A stretch of 64,000 nt of DNA from Planococcus maritimus (GTDB lineage Bacteria > Bacillota > Bacilli > Bacillales_A > Planococcaceae), in NCBI RefSeq assembly GCF_001592825.1, contig NZ_LTZG01000021.1, positions 248,001 through 312,000 of the forward strand, read 5' to 3'. This document shows positions 56,030 through 64,000 of this stretch, piece by piece (the stretch's first letter is position 1; every line of letters begins with the position of its first letter). Both the position numbers and the translations under genes were made by a program. A model generated the notes under the pieces. It was not told the origin of the DNA. It saw only the letters and a list, made by a program, of their open reading frames with translations, and did not search any database.

Positions 56030-57028
56030 TTACTCGTTTTTTGTTGACTGCCGTTCTTCCAATCGATAAGGCAGCACGACTTGATTTTCTTCAATTTCTT
56101 CATCATTCATATACTTTGTCAACAAGCGCATCGCAACAGCACCGATATCGTATAACGGCAAAGCCACAGCTGTCAGCATCGGGCGTGCCATGCGGGCAAG
56201 TTTCGAGTTTTCGTAAGTGATGACTTCCACATCTTCAGGAATCTTTTTGCCGAGTGCTTCCACTGCATGGATAACACCGATCGACATTTCGTCATTGCTG
56301 ACAAAATACGCCGTCGGTTCAACCGTTTCCAGTGTCTGCACAGCCGCTAAACCTTCCTCGTATGTGTTATTGCATTCAACGACCAACCGCTCATCATAGC
56401 CAAGGCCCGCTGCTTTCAAAGCATCCTGATAGGCTTTCAACTTGTGTTCACGATTAATCTCAGAGGACAAGGGTCCCGAAATATAAGCGATTTTCTTATG
56501 GCCGCTGTCGATGAATTTTTGCACCGCTTCATATGCCGCCGCATAATAATCAATGTTTACAGAAGCAATCGTTGCCGTATCATCAAGCGACCCTGCTAAA
56601 ACGATCGGTGTAGGCGATCGCTCCATTTCCTTGCGCAATTCATCAGAAATCACATCGCTCATGAAGACGATGCCATCAACTTGCTTGCCAAGCATTGTTT
56701 CAAGTAATTGCAATTCTTTGTTTGGATTTTGATCGGAGTTGGACAAGATGATATTGTAGCGATACATCGTCGCAATATCTTCGATGCCCCGTGCCAGTTC
56801 AGAATACGAACTGTTTGAGATATCTGGTAAAATGACGCCGACCGTTGTGGTTTTTTTGCTCGCCAATCCGCGAGCTACGGCATTCGGACGATAGCCGAGT
56901 TCTTCAATCACTTTCAGTACTTTTTTTCTTGTGGCCGGTTTTACATTTTGGTTGCCATTCACTACACGGGATACGGTAGCCATGGAAACGTTTGCCTCAC
57001 GTGCCACATCATAAATCGTAACGGTCAT
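56030..57028 (-). CDS. ccpA: Catabolite control protein A
   Basis: LacI-family master regulator of carbon catabolite control, 332 residues. N-terminal [23 protein letters not shown] with hinge [18 protein letters not shown]; periplasmic-binding-like core with [19 protein letters not shown]. It binds cre with HPr(Ser-P) as co-repressor. CAGGAGG precedes the ATG. Four cre-like sites in this window are candidate targets, including one ahead of ccpA itself. Confidence 0.97.
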   Translation of the reverse strand: MTVTIYDVAREANVSMATVSRVVNGNQNVKPATRKKVLKVIEELGYRPNAVARGLASKKTTTVGVILPDISNSSYSELARGIEDIATMYRYNIILSNSDQNPNKELQLLETMLGKQVDGIVFMSDVISDELRKEMERSPTPIVLAGSLDDTATIASVNIDYYAAAYEAVQKFIDSGHKKIAYISGPLSSEINREHKLKAYQDALKAAGLGYDERLVVECNNTYEEGLAAVQTLETVEPTAYFVSNDEMSIGVIHAVEALGKKIPEDVEVITYENSKLARMARPMLTAVALPLYDIGAVAMRLLTKYMNDEEIEENQVVLPYRLEERQSTKNE

Positions 57029-57059
57029 TTTGCGCCCTCCTGTTCCATTCTTTCATTCA

Positions 57060-57089
57060 ATGATACGATAACCGCTTTATGAATATCAA
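57060..57089 (-). promoter_or_regulatory. ccpA promoter
   Basis: Minus strand TTGATA (57084-57089), 18 bp, TATCAT (57060-57065), about 30 bp ahead of the ATG. Confidence 0.6.
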
Positions 57090-57105
57090 CTCTTATTATG
57101 TATTG

Positions 57106-57119
57106 AAGCAGCGCTTACA
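57106..57119. promoter_or_regulatory. cre-like site upstream of ccpA promoter
   Basis: Reverse strand TGTAAGCGCTGCTT matches the cre consensus at 12 of 14 positions. It lies 16 bp upstream of the ccpA -35, where it might activate or have no effect. Confidence 0.35.
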
Positions 57120-57192
57120 AGGAAAGTTCATGAAACTGTCCATCTTTCTGGCGTTTTCATGCCCTTTATCGCTTACTGCTTATGAAAAATAA

Positions 57193-57219
57193 AAAAAGCC
57201 GGAACGCGTCCGGCTTTTT
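57193..57219 (-). terminator. Terminator after aroA
   Basis: AAAAAGCCGGA-ACGCG-TCCGGCTTTTT, followed by U on the minus strand. Confidence 0.9.
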
Positions 57220-57220
57220 C

Positions 57221-58306
57221 TTATATTTTCAATTCATACTGCTTCATGAATTTCATCAATGAATCGTAGTATTCATCGAATTGCGGCAAACTCATTTGTT
57301 GCTGAGCATCAGACAGTGCGACTGCTGGATCCGGGTGGACCTCCGCCATCACGCCGTCAGCTCCAATTGCGATTGCTGCTTTAGCAGCAGGCAAAAGCAA
57401 ATCGCGGCGTCCTGTAGAATGCGTAACATCTACGAATACCGGCAAATGCGTTTCTTGTTTCAAGATTGGCACGGCAGAAATATCAAGCGTGTTGCGTGTC
57501 GCTTTTTCATATGTGCGGATGCCGCGCTCGCACAGGATGATCTGGTCGTTTCCGTTCGCGATAATATATTCAGCTGCTTTGATGAACTCATCAACAGTCG
57601 CAGACATGCCGCGCTTCAAGAGCACCGGTTTATTGATCTGTCCAACTGCTTTCAATAGTTCGAAGTTTTGCATATTACGTGCGCCGACTTGAACAACGTC
57701 TACGTAATCAAGTGCTTCTTCCAAATGATGAGGTGTAACAATTTCAGAAACAACGCCAAGCTTGTATTGGTCAGCTGCTTTTTTGAGCATCTTCAATCCT
57801 TCTAAGCCTAGCCCTTGGAAGTCATATGGCGATGTGCGCGGCTTGTATGCGCCGCCGCGGATCAATTTCAAGCCTTTGTCGCTAATAGCCTGTGCTACTT
57901 GGTCGACTTGCTCTTGGGACTCTACTGCACACGGACCGAAGATGAATGATGGTGCGCCTTCGCCGATCTTTTCACCGTTAACGGAAACGATCGTGTCTTC
58001 TGCCTTTTTCTTGCGTGAAACGAGAAGTGCTTTGCGGCTATCTTCTTCCTGCATATCAAGTGCAGATTTGAAAATTTCCTTGAAAATATGATCAACGGTC
58101 TTTTGATCGAGTGGGCCTTTGTTGTTTTCTTTTAATAGATTCAACATGTGGCGCTCGCGCAATGGATCGTATTTCGTTGCACCTTGTTTTTCCTTAATCT
58201 TTCCGATCTCTTGGATCACGGAAGCTCTCTCATTGATAAGAGATAGAATTTGCAGGTTCACTGCATCCACTTGTTCTCTAAGCTGTTCTAATTCTGTCTG
58301 ACTCAT
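57221..58306 (-). CDS. aroA: Bifunctional chorismate mutase / DAHP synthase
   Basis: Fusion of an AroQ-type chorismate mutase domain (1-90, [20 protein letters not shown]) and a type I-beta DAHP synthase (about 110-361: [53 protein letters not shown]). First step of aromatic amino-acid synthesis; the mutase domain binds prephenate for feedback control in B. subtilis (named AroA or AroG there). The ATG at 58306 gives [10 protein letters not shown] as in B. subtilis; a TTG at 58312 is the alternative. A palindrome lies next to the -10. The gene is single, ahead of ccpA. Confidence 0.96.
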   Translation of the reverse strand: MSQTELEQLREQVDAVNLQILSLINERASVIQEIGKIKEKQGATKYDPLRERHMLNLLKENNKGPLDQKTVDHIFKEIFKSALDMQEEDSRKALLVSRKKKAEDTIVSVNGEKIGEGAPSFIFGPCAVESQEQVDQVAQAISDKGLKLIRGGAYKPRTSPYDFQGLGLEGLKMLKKAADQYKLGVVSEIVTPHHLEEALDYVDVVQVGARNMQNFELLKAVGQINKPVLLKRGMSATVDEFIKAAEYIIANGNDQIILCERGIRTYEKATRNTLDISAVPILKQETHLPVFVDVTHSTGRRDLLLPAAKAAIAIGADGVMAEVHPDPAVALSDAQQQMSLPQFDEYYDSLMKFMKQYELKI

Positions 58307-58344
58307 TCTCAACTTCCCCTTTCAAGAGTGACGCTATAATAGCT

Positions 58345-58365
58345 GTCATATTAACACGATATGAC
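58345..58365. promoter_or_regulatory. Palindromic operator candidate at the aroA promoter
   Basis: Perfect 7-7-7 inverted repeat GTCATAT-TAACACG-ATATGAC, one base downstream of the -10 and before the start codon. Shape and position suggest a repressor operator. The binding protein is unknown. Confidence 0.5.
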
Positions 58366-58366
58366 C

Positions 58367-58372
58367 ATTATA
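58367..58372 (-). promoter_or_regulatory. aroA promoter (-10)
   Basis: TATAAT on the minus strand with GTGACT 17 bp upstream as a possible -35. The remaining 170 bp up to the ytxJ terminator hold no gene that I can see. Confidence 0.55.
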
Positions 58373-58506
58373 AGCAAACTATTCAGCAAAGTCACGAAAT
58401 ATGTTTAGCGATTCAACGCACTAAAGCGTTTTCACTAGCAAAATCAGGCCAGAAATGTACACGTGGCGGGGCATAGAACATTTCCATAAAATATTTTTTG
58501 CATAGT

Positions 58507-58537
58507 AAAAGCGGATGGAATCACTCCATCCGCTTTT
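58507..58537 (-). terminator. Terminator after ytxJ
   Basis: AAAAGCGGATGGA-ATCAC-TCCATCCGCTTTT, a 13-bp perfect stem, ends the ytxGHJ operon. Confidence 0.85.
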
Positions 58538-58554
58538 CTTAAACACTCGTTACC

Positions 58555-58884
58555 TTAAGCAATGAATTCCTTCATCGCTGCGTTTTTGATTTTATTATGG
58601 CTTGCATGCCAATCAACTTGCTCGCTGGCAAAATGGAAAAGTTGGGGAGACTCATGGCGAATTCCCGTTATCTCTTCCATAGCCGTCGAAAGTTGCTTGT
58701 CTTCCTGGACGACCAAGTAAAGAAATACTTGCTGGGGGTGCAATGATGCATACTCAGCGTATTCTTTCCAGGCGCCTGCTGAGATTGGGCAAGTGTTACT
58801 GTGCTTGAGCAACCAATAATGCTGCTCGTTGCCTACCGCTTGCTTAAGCTCATCCAAGTTTCTCACATGTACAAAGTTTTCCAT
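58555..58884 (-). CDS. ytxJ: YtxJ, thioredoxin-like protein
   Basis: 109-residue thioredoxin-fold protein, monothiol active site in HSNTCPISAGAWKEY. Homologues are grouped with the bacillithiol redox system. It has no N-terminal signal and should be cytoplasmic. The ATG at 58884 follows GGGAGCGG by about 6 nt. Last gene of ytxG-ytxH-ytxJ, 17 bp after ytxH; sigma-B controlled by the promoter before ytxG. Confidence 0.9.
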   Translation of the reverse strand: MENFVHVRNLDELKQAVGNEQHYWLLKHSNTCPISAGAWKEYAEYASLHPQQVFLYLVVQEDKQLSTAMEEITGIRHESPQLFHFASEQVDWHASHNKIKNAAMKEFIA

Positions 58885-58901
58885 TTTAACCGCTCCCAAA
58901 A

Positions 58902-59657
58902 TTAATTCTTTTTGTTTTGATTGCCTTGTGAACTTGAAGATCCCTTAGCCGCTGAAGAGCTTTTAGCGTTTGATGAAGAAGTCGAATCGGCCGAACCTTG
59001 AGAGCTTGCGGCGGCATTTGTCGCTGCAGATGTTTTCGAATCGTTATGGCTCGATTTGTTTTCTTCTTTCACTTCTTCAACCGCTTCTTTCAATGCATTG
59101 GCTGTAGATGTAAACGCATCGTTACCGGCTTTGTCACCGCTATCGACTTTGTTTTGAACAGTTTCCAGCAATTCTACACTTTCTTCGCCCTCAGACGAAG
59201 CCGTGCCGTCATCCATCGGCGAATTGCTTGCTTTCAGGTTTTTTACTTTGTCGACTACTTTTGTCGATTGCTCTTTCAATTGTTGCGTAAAGCCTTGGCC
59301 ATCGTTTGAATCGCTTGATTCTCTCGACTGCTGTGCTTTTTCTTTGAAGGTATTAGCTTGTGTCTTCAAATCTGCTTGCAGCTCTTTTCCAGCTTTAGGA
59401 GCGAAAAATAACGCTGCTGCCGCACCTACTAAGCCGCCTACGATCATGCCCGTTAGGAAACCAGATCCGCCAGTTGACTCCTCGTAATCATATAGGTCGT
59501 CATAACGGCTTGATGAACCGTATGATTGAGGCACATATTGGCTTTGTTCGTATTGTCCGCCTTGGTCGCTGTATTTGCCGCCTTGCGTGTAATATTCGCC
59601 ATTGTATTGGGATTCGTTATAATCAGGTTTAGAATACGTGTTTTTGTTTTTTCCCAT
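58902..59657 (-). CDS. ytxH: YtxH-like general stress protein with low-complexity tail
   Basis: 251-residue membrane-associated protein. A Tyr/Gln/Gly-rich N-terminus (1-65), one Gly-rich membrane segment GFLTGMIVGGLVGAAAALFF followed by APKAGKEL (the YtxH signature), then an amphipathic stretch and a Ser/Ala/Asn-rich tail (about 180-251). B. subtilis YtxH is about 150 residues, so this tail is an extension. GGAGG lies 7 nt before the ATG at 59657; longer in-frame ATGs lack a site. Role unknown, stress-induced in B. subtilis. Confidence 0.88.
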   Translation of the reverse strand: MGKNKNTYSKPDYNESQYNGEYYTQGGKYSDQGGQYEQSQYVPQSYGSSSRYDDLYDYEESTGGSGFLTGMIVGGLVGAAAALFFAPKAGKELQADLKTQANTFKEKAQQSRESSDSNDGQGFTQQLKEQSTKVVDKVKNLKASNSPMDDGTASSEGEESVELLETVQNKVDSGDKAGNDAFTSTANALKEAVEEVKEENKSSHNDSKTSAATNAAASSQGSADSTSSSNAKSSSAAKGSSSSQGNQNKKN

Positions 59658-59693
59658 TGTCCATTCCTCCATTATGTTCATGATTTGATTGTT

Positions 59694-60188
59694 TTAATAT
59701 TGATCGCTGCTGCCTGGCAATTTCTTCTGGCCAGGAACCGGCGCGTACTGTTCTGTGCTGCGTGATTGATAGGCTTTGCGTTCTTTCCATTTGTCTGCAA
59801 TGCCCATGGCAACATTGCTCCACTGAACTACTTGGGCAATTTTGTCTTCGTTTTCTTCGACTTGCACGCCAACGCGTGAAGTGATGCTGCGGACTGTAGA
59901 GTTCAAGTCCGTCACGGAGTTTCCGACGCCTTTAACTGCATCGACGACACCATTCAGTTTCTCTGATTTGACTGAAATGTCTTCTGCCAATTCATTTGTC
60001 TTATGCAAAAGGTTTGTTGTCTCTAATGTAACTCCCTGCAATTGGTTCTCCAGCCCTGAAACAGTTCCGGAAACCTCTTTTAATGTATTCTTGAGTGAGT
60101 TCAAGGTCATTGCCAGCGCTATACATAGTACTAAAAATCCAACAGCGGCTACAATCGCGGCAATGTAAAGCAAAATTGACCAATCCAT
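59694..60188 (-). CDS. ytxG: YtxG, DUF948 protein
   Basis: 164 residues: one N-terminal membrane segment (LLYIAAIVAAVGFLVLCIAL), then a coiled coil with repeated LxxVxxxVxGL heptads (DUF948). Function unknown; in B. subtilis ytxGHJ are induced by sigma-B and sigma-H. AAGGAGG precedes the ATG. It heads the operon, 36 bp before ytxH, behind an excellent sigma-B promoter. Confidence 0.9.
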   Translation of the reverse strand: MDWSILLYIAAIVAAVGFLVLCIALAMTLNSLKNTLKEVSGTVSGLENQLQGVTLETTNLLHKTNELAEDISVKSEKLNGVVDAVKGVGNSVTDLNSTVRSITSRVGVQVEENEDKIAQVVQWSNVAMGIADKWKERKAYQSRSTEQYAPVPGQKKLPGSSDQY

Positions 60189-60231
60189 TCTGTTTCCTCC
60201 TTCGGTTTTGTTAAGTATCGTATACCTGTTT

Positions 60232-60257
60232 CTACCCTGCCCTATATGGGTTTAAAC
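60232..60257 (-). promoter_or_regulatory. Sigma-B promoter of ytxGHJ
   Basis: Minus strand GTTTAA (60252-60257), 14 bp, GGGTAG (60232-60237), matching the sigma-B consensus except for the last base. It leads to a leader of about 40 nt. I found no clear sigma-A or sigma-H element. Confidence 0.8.
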
Positions 60258-60337
60258 ACGCCTCTAATATTATTCGGCAAAAGCTTTGAAAGCCCTTCTC
60301 CATCTATAAATTTTTTCGTATTTCTTGTCGTATCCAA

Positions 60338-60370
60338 TAAAAAAACCTAACCATACGTGATGGTTAGGCT
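60338..60370 (-). terminator. Terminator after murC
   Basis: ACCTAACCA (60345-60353) pairs with TGGTTAGGC (60361-60369; eight of nine bases) with U7 beyond on the minus strand. The stem overlaps the murC stop codon. Confidence 0.82.
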
Positions 60371-61677
60371 TTTTTAGGCATTGTTAAAACTTCTTCATAA
60401 GCTTGCTGAAATTTCGTTACATCTCCAGCTCCCATGAAAAGATATACTGCATTATTGTGTTTCGCTAGCTTCTCAACATCTTCTAATGGCAATAGCTGGC
60501 TGCCGTCGATTTTCTCTTGAAGGTCCCGAATCGTCAACGTACCCGCTTCTTCCCTCGCAGAACCAAAAATATCGCATAAATAGACATGGTCTGCCTCTTG
60601 CAGACAATCAGCAAATTCCTGAAGGAAGGTCTGGGTGCGGCTGAAAGTATGCGGTTGGAAAATCGCGATCAGTTCGCGCTCCGGATATTTCTGGCTTGCC
60701 GATTGCAAAGTCGCGCGAATTTCTGTTGGATGATGTGCGTAGTCGTCAATTAGCACGCGATCATCGATGACTGTTTCCGTAAAGCGGCGTTTAACTCCTT
60801 CGTAGCTGAGAAATTGGCTTTGGATAATATCCGCAGGAATGCTTTCGTATTGGCAGAGTGAAATAACTGCCAAAGCATTTTGCACAGCATGATCCCCATA
60901 CATCGGAATAGTGAAAGTATGGAAAAACTCATTGCGGATGACAACATCAAACGTTGTTCCTTCTGTCGATTTGACGATATTGCGTGCTTGGAAATCATTT
61001 TCTTCGCCGAAGCCATAGTAGACAACGGGCACTGGCGCTTGAATTTGCTGAAGGTACTCATCATCTCCACAAGCGATAATGCATTTTTTCACTTGCTGCG
61101 CCATTTCTTGGAACGCTTTGAAGACATCATCAATGCTCCCGAAATAATCAGGGTGGTCAAAATCGATATTGGTCATGATGGCATAGTCCGGGTGATACGC
61201 CAGGAAATGGCGACGGTATTCACACGCCTCGGCCACGAAGAAATGGGATTCTTCCTGCCCTGAGCCCGTACCGTCTCCAATCAGATATGACACGGGTTTA
61301 TAGCCGTTTAGTACATGTGCCATCAGTCCGGTCGTCGAAGTTTTACCATGTGCGCCTGTGATGGCAACTGAGACGTATTGCTTCATCAAGTCGCCAAGAA
61401 ATTGATGATATCTAATGATAGTCGCTCCGCTTTCACGGGCTTTTACCAGCTCTGGATGCTCGTCGTTAAACGCATTCCCCGCAATAATTGTCATCTCTTT
61501 CGAAATATTTTCGGGATCGAAAGGCAAAATCGTAATGCCTCTTTCGCGCAGCCGTTCTTCTGTGAAGAAATGTTGCGCGATATCAGAGCCTTGCACCGAT
61601 TCGCCCATATCGTGCATGATTTGGGCGAGCGCGCTCATGCCTGAGCCTTTAATGCCCGTAAAATGTAATACTGTCAT
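60364..61677 (-). CDS. murC: UDP-N-acetylmuramate-L-alanine ligase
   Basis: First Mur ligase of peptidoglycan precursor synthesis, adding L-Ala to UDP-MurNAc, 437 residues. Rossmann start [22 protein letters not shown] loop [27 protein letters not shown] and [23 protein letters not shown] precedes the ATG. It stands between sftA and ytxG, as in B. subtilis, with its own extended -10 promoter. Confidence 0.97.
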   Translation of the reverse strand: MTVLHFTGIKGSGMSALAQIMHDMGESVQGSDIAQHFFTEERLRERGITILPFDPENISKEMTIIAGNAFNDEHPELVKARESGATIIRYHQFLGDLMKQYVSVAITGAHGKTSTTGLMAHVLNGYKPVSYLIGDGTGSGQEESHFFVAEACEYRRHFLAYHPDYAIMTNIDFDHPDYFGSIDDVFKAFQEMAQQVKKCIIACGDDEYLQQIQAPVPVVYYGFGEENDFQARNIVKSTEGTTFDVVIRNEFFHTFTIPMYGDHAVQNALAVISLCQYESIPADIIQSQFLSYEGVKRRFTETVIDDRVLIDDYAHHPTEIRATLQSASQKYPERELIAIFQPHTFSRTQTFLQEFADCLQEADHVYLCDIFGSAREEAGTLTIRDLQEKIDGSQLLPLEDVEKLAKHNNAVYLFMGAGDVTKFQQAYEEVLTMPKKA

Positions 61678-61764
61678 AAATGAACCTCCTGTGGGAGTGG
61701 AAAATTAGTCTAGTCAAACCGCCTGTGCGGAATCAATAGCCGAGTGGTTTTTCACAATGCTCCG

Positions 61765-61773
61765 ATTATATCA
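61765..61773 (-). promoter_or_regulatory. Extended -10 promoter of murC
   Basis: Minus strand TGA-TATAAT, about 90 bp upstream of the murC ATG; the -35 is weak (TTCAGT). The rest of the 154-bp gap between murC and sftA contains no other feature. Confidence 0.55.
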
Positions 61774-61831
61774 CAAAGTGGGGAGGCACTGAAATAATCA
61801 ATAATTCCTGTAATTTCAGAGACAGCTAGGT

Positions 61832-64000
61832 TTAACGGAACACTTCTTCAATATCGCTTTCCGTAATTAGCACCGTTCTTGCTTTACTGCCGTTCTGTTC
61901 TGAAATGAAACCATATTCTTCGATCAGGTCCATCAAGCGCGCTGCTCGGTTATAACCAATATGGAATTTCCGCTGCAGCAAGGAAGTCGAGGCGCTTCCT
62001 TGTGACATGATGAAACGGCAGGCTTCTTCAAACAAATCATCTTGCTCAGAAGGAGACTGGCTGCGCTGCATTAATTCCTCTTCTTTGAAGATATACTCCG
62101 GTTGACCTTGTGCACGGACATGATTGATGACTTTTTCGATTTCATCATCTGTTACAAACGTTCCTTGCAAGCGGCTAGGTGCAGCCATGCCATTTCCTAA
62201 GTAAAGCATATCTCCGCGTCCAAGAAGTCGTTCTGCCCCTTGAGTATCCAGGATTGTCCGGCTGTCGACTTGAGACGATACCGAGAAAGCAATACGCGTT
62301 GGAATATTGGACTTGATCAATCCAGTAATAACATCCACCGACGGACGCTGGGTAGCGATAACTAAATGGATTCCGCAAGCACGTGCTTTTTGTGCAATGC
62401 GGCAAATAGAATCTTCTACATCCGATGGTGACATCATCATCAAGTCAGCCAGTTCGTCTATGACGATCAGGATATATGGTAGATGCTGTGCCGGCTGTCC
62501 CTTTTCATGGACCAGTTTATTGTAACGATCCAAATCACGGACCCCTGTGTGCGCAAACAGCTGGTAACGGCGTTCCATTTCTTCCACTGCCCACTTCAAT
62601 GAAGCTGTAGCAGCCTTAACGTCAGTGATGACTGGACTGACCAAGTGTGGAATATGGTTATAAGGAGCTAGTTCGACCATTTTCGGATCAATCAGCAGCA
62701 TTTTCAAGTCGCGCGGTGATGATTGGTAAAGTAGGCTGACGAGCAGCGAATTGATGCAAACACTTTTGCCTGAGCCTGTAGCTCCTGCGATCAAGCCGTG
62801 CGGCATCTTCCGCAAATCAAGCGTCACCGGATTTCCCGCAAGGTCGAGCCCAAGTGCAGCTTCTAGCGGTGAGTCTGAGGCCTTAAAATTGGGGCTTCCG
62901 ATTACTTCCGATAAGCGTACAGCACGGCTTTGGCGGTTCGGGATCTCGATGCCGATCGAGCTTTTCCCCGGAATCGGTGCTTGTATGCGGATATCCCGCG
63001 CAGCGAGCGCCAGCTTCAAGTCGTCGGCCAAATTACGGATTTTGCTAACTTTGATTCCTTGGGCGACACGCAACTCGAAACGAGTAACAGCCGGCCCTTG
63101 AACAGTATCGACAATTTCCGCCTTGATCTGAAAATGGGACAAAGCTTCGATTAGGCGTTGGCCCTGTTCTTCCATCCAAGTTTCATCTTTCAAATCGTTT
63201 TCAGGCTTCAGAAGATACTCCTGGCCTGGCAATTGATAGCGCGAATGGCTTCTCTCGTCAGGATTTGCCGTTTCTGTTGCCGTTTTCTCTATTAATGCCG
63301 TTTTTTTTTCCGTTGTCGTAGCTAGCGATTGCTTTGGCAACCGTTCTTTATCAGACTTCAGCATTAACACATTAAATGGCACTGTCCGTTCTTTTTTGCC
63401 TTTGCTTGGCGATTTCGCCTGCGGCAATACCGTTTTCGGCTCCGGGCTATGTACCAGTTCTTTCTCGCTTGCTTCCAGCTCGGCCATCTCTGTTTCTGTT
63501 TCTAATTCTGCTTTTGTATCCGTTTCCACTGTTGTTTCTGACAGCGCTTCGGCTTCAGGCAGCCCAGAAGTTACCGGTACGTTGCTTTGTTTGACCTCTT
63601 GGTCGAACGTATCATCCGTTTTCTCGACATTGCCGACCGTTAAATTTTCCGGTGATTCAGGTTTTGAGTCTGCTGCTTCGTAAACTGTCTCATCTGTTTT
63701 TTCCGGCTGGCTTGCGGATTTTTGATTTTTCGGCAACAAGTCCTGTAAGCTGCGGTCCGCCCACTCATAATGAGGTTCAGGCTTTTTTTCCGTTGCCTGG
63801 CTATCTCCCGCTTCTGTGTTTACATTTGTTTTTTCATCGGCAACTGAAGTTTCTAGCGTATGCTCTTTATGTTCTTTTGGCTTATTAACCGTCGTTTTCG
63901 TACCAGTTTCAGATTTATTCACTTGCGGTAAGCGGTCATCGCTTTTTTTGTACAGTTCCTGCAAGCTGCGTTGGGACCAGTCATTTTTGCGTTCTAGTTC
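61832..64000 (-). CDS. sftA: SftA-type DNA translocase, 3' part (gene enters from the right edge)
   Basis: Soluble FtsK/SpoIIIE-family DNA pump (YtpT/SftA), 722 residues visible; the reading frame stays open to the edge, so the N-terminus is missing. An acidic, Glu/Thr/Pro-rich linker (first ~230 visible residues) has two W-x(2)-RSLQ(E/D)L repeats. Then the motor: Walker A GLIAGATGSGKSVCINSLL, Walker B ILIVIDELADLMM, and the C-terminal gamma winged helix (ASTSLLQRKFHIGYNRAARLMD) that reads polarity sequences. No membrane segment is seen, consistent with SftA rather than SpoIIIE. It moves DNA from the closing septum. Not a complete gene. Confidence 0.95.
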   Translation of the reverse strand, partial: ELERKNDWSQRSLQELYKKSDDRLPQVNKSETGTKTTVNKPKEHKEHTLETSVADEKTNVNTEAGDSQATEKKPEPHYEWADRSLQDLLPKNQKSASQPEKTDETVYEAADSKPESPENLTVGNVEKTDDTFDQEVKQSNVPVTSGLPEAEALSETTVETDTKAELETETEMAELEASEKELVHSPEPKTVLPQAKSPSKGKKERTVPFNVLMLKSDKERLPKQSLATTTEKKTALIEKTATETANPDERSHSRYQLPGQEYLLKPENDLKDETWMEEQGQRLIEALSHFQIKAEIVDTVQGPAVTRFELRVAQGIKVSKIRNLADDLKLALAARDIRIQAPIPGKSSIGIEIPNRQSRAVRLSEVIGSPNFKASDSPLEAALGLDLAGNPVTLDLRKMPHGLIAGATGSGKSVCINSLLVSLLYQSSPRDLKMLLIDPKMVELAPYNHIPHLVSPVITDVKAATASLKWAVEEMERRYQLFAHTGVRDLDRYNKLVHEKGQPAQHLPYILIVIDELADLMMMSPSDVEDSICRIAQKARACGIHLVIATQRPSVDVITGLIKSNIPTRIAFSVSSQVDSRTILDTQGAERLLGRGDMLYLGNGMAAPSRLQGTFVTDDEIEKVINHVRAQGQPEYIFKEEELMQRSQSPSEQDDLFEEACRFIMSQGSASTSLLQRKFHIGYNRAARLMDLIEEYGFISEQNGSKARTVLITESDIEEVFR

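Overview
The window is a contiguous chromosomal segment of a low-to-mid GC Gram-positive bacterium of the Bacillales. Protein sequences and gene order follow the Bacillus subtilis polA-phoPR-mdh-icd-citZ ... rpsD-tyrS-acsA-acuABC-ccpA-aroA-ytxGHJ-murC-ytpT region closely. The sporulation and accessory genes that interrupt this backbone in B. subtilis (ytrH/ytrI next to dnaE, ytvI/ytwI next to citZ) are missing. Together with an ATP-grasp ligase resembling cell-wall D-amino-acid ligases, this points to the family Planococcaceae (Planococcus/Planomicrobium type). The genus is an inference. I see no phage, IS transposase, CRISPR array, rRNA or tRNA.

Layout. 1-7.8 kb (minus strand): the 5' part of polA, hflK-hflC, an ATP-grasp ligase, phoP-phoR and a MaoC-like hot-dog gene. 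7.9-17.4 kb (minus): a central-carbon block, mdh, icd, citZ, fxsA, pyk, pfkA, then accD-accA behind a GntR/FadR-type regulator with a perfect TGGTCTGACCA operator. 17.4-17.75 kb is a gene-free stretch with a 266-bp repeat structure. 17.7-25.6 kb: dnaE, nrnA, ytpI, ytoI, ytkL, pepQ. 25.6-31.4 kb: ald, two universal stress proteins, a zinc-independent oxidoreductase, the preQ1-riboswitch-controlled queCDE operon and a PhnA/YjdM protein. 31.4-37.3 kb: ytxK, tpx, yteJ, sppA, rarD, mbcS. 37.5-43 kb: thiI with its cysteine desulfurase, ezrA, hisJ, ytsP. 43-48.5 kb: megL behind a cre, rpsD with an S4-type leader, a cobalamin-binding-like protein, a sigma-B stress gene, and tyrS with a T-box. 48.5-57 kb: a large class A PBP, acsA divergent from acuABC, ccpA. 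57-64 kb: aroA(G), ytxG-ytxH-ytxJ behind a sigma-B promoter, murC, and the 3' part of sftA.

The genes combine into a carbon-flow module: glycolysis exit (pfkA, pyk), TCA entry (citZ, icd, mdh), acetate activation and its acetylation control (acsA, acuA, acuC), fatty-acid entry (accDA) and alanine catabolism (ald). CcpA is encoded in the same segment and cre-like sites lie at acsA, megL, ald and ccpA. A second theme is RNA-level control: a preQ1 riboswitch, a tyrosyl T-box and an S4 leader. A third is sigma-B stress control, with good promoters before the glycine-zipper stress gene and ytxGHJ.

I did not find a wholly new multi-gene system. The most interesting items are the putative peptidoglycan cross-bridge ATP-grasp ligase beside phoPR, the FadR-type operator before the accDA regulator, the 266-bp repeat between dnaE and fadR, a thiol peroxidase with a displaced second cysteine, a PhoR without an extracytoplasmic sensor, the usp leader with three Shine-Dalgarno copies, a 7-7-7 palindrome at the aroA promoter and a repeated W-x(2)-RSLQ(E/D)L motif in SftA.
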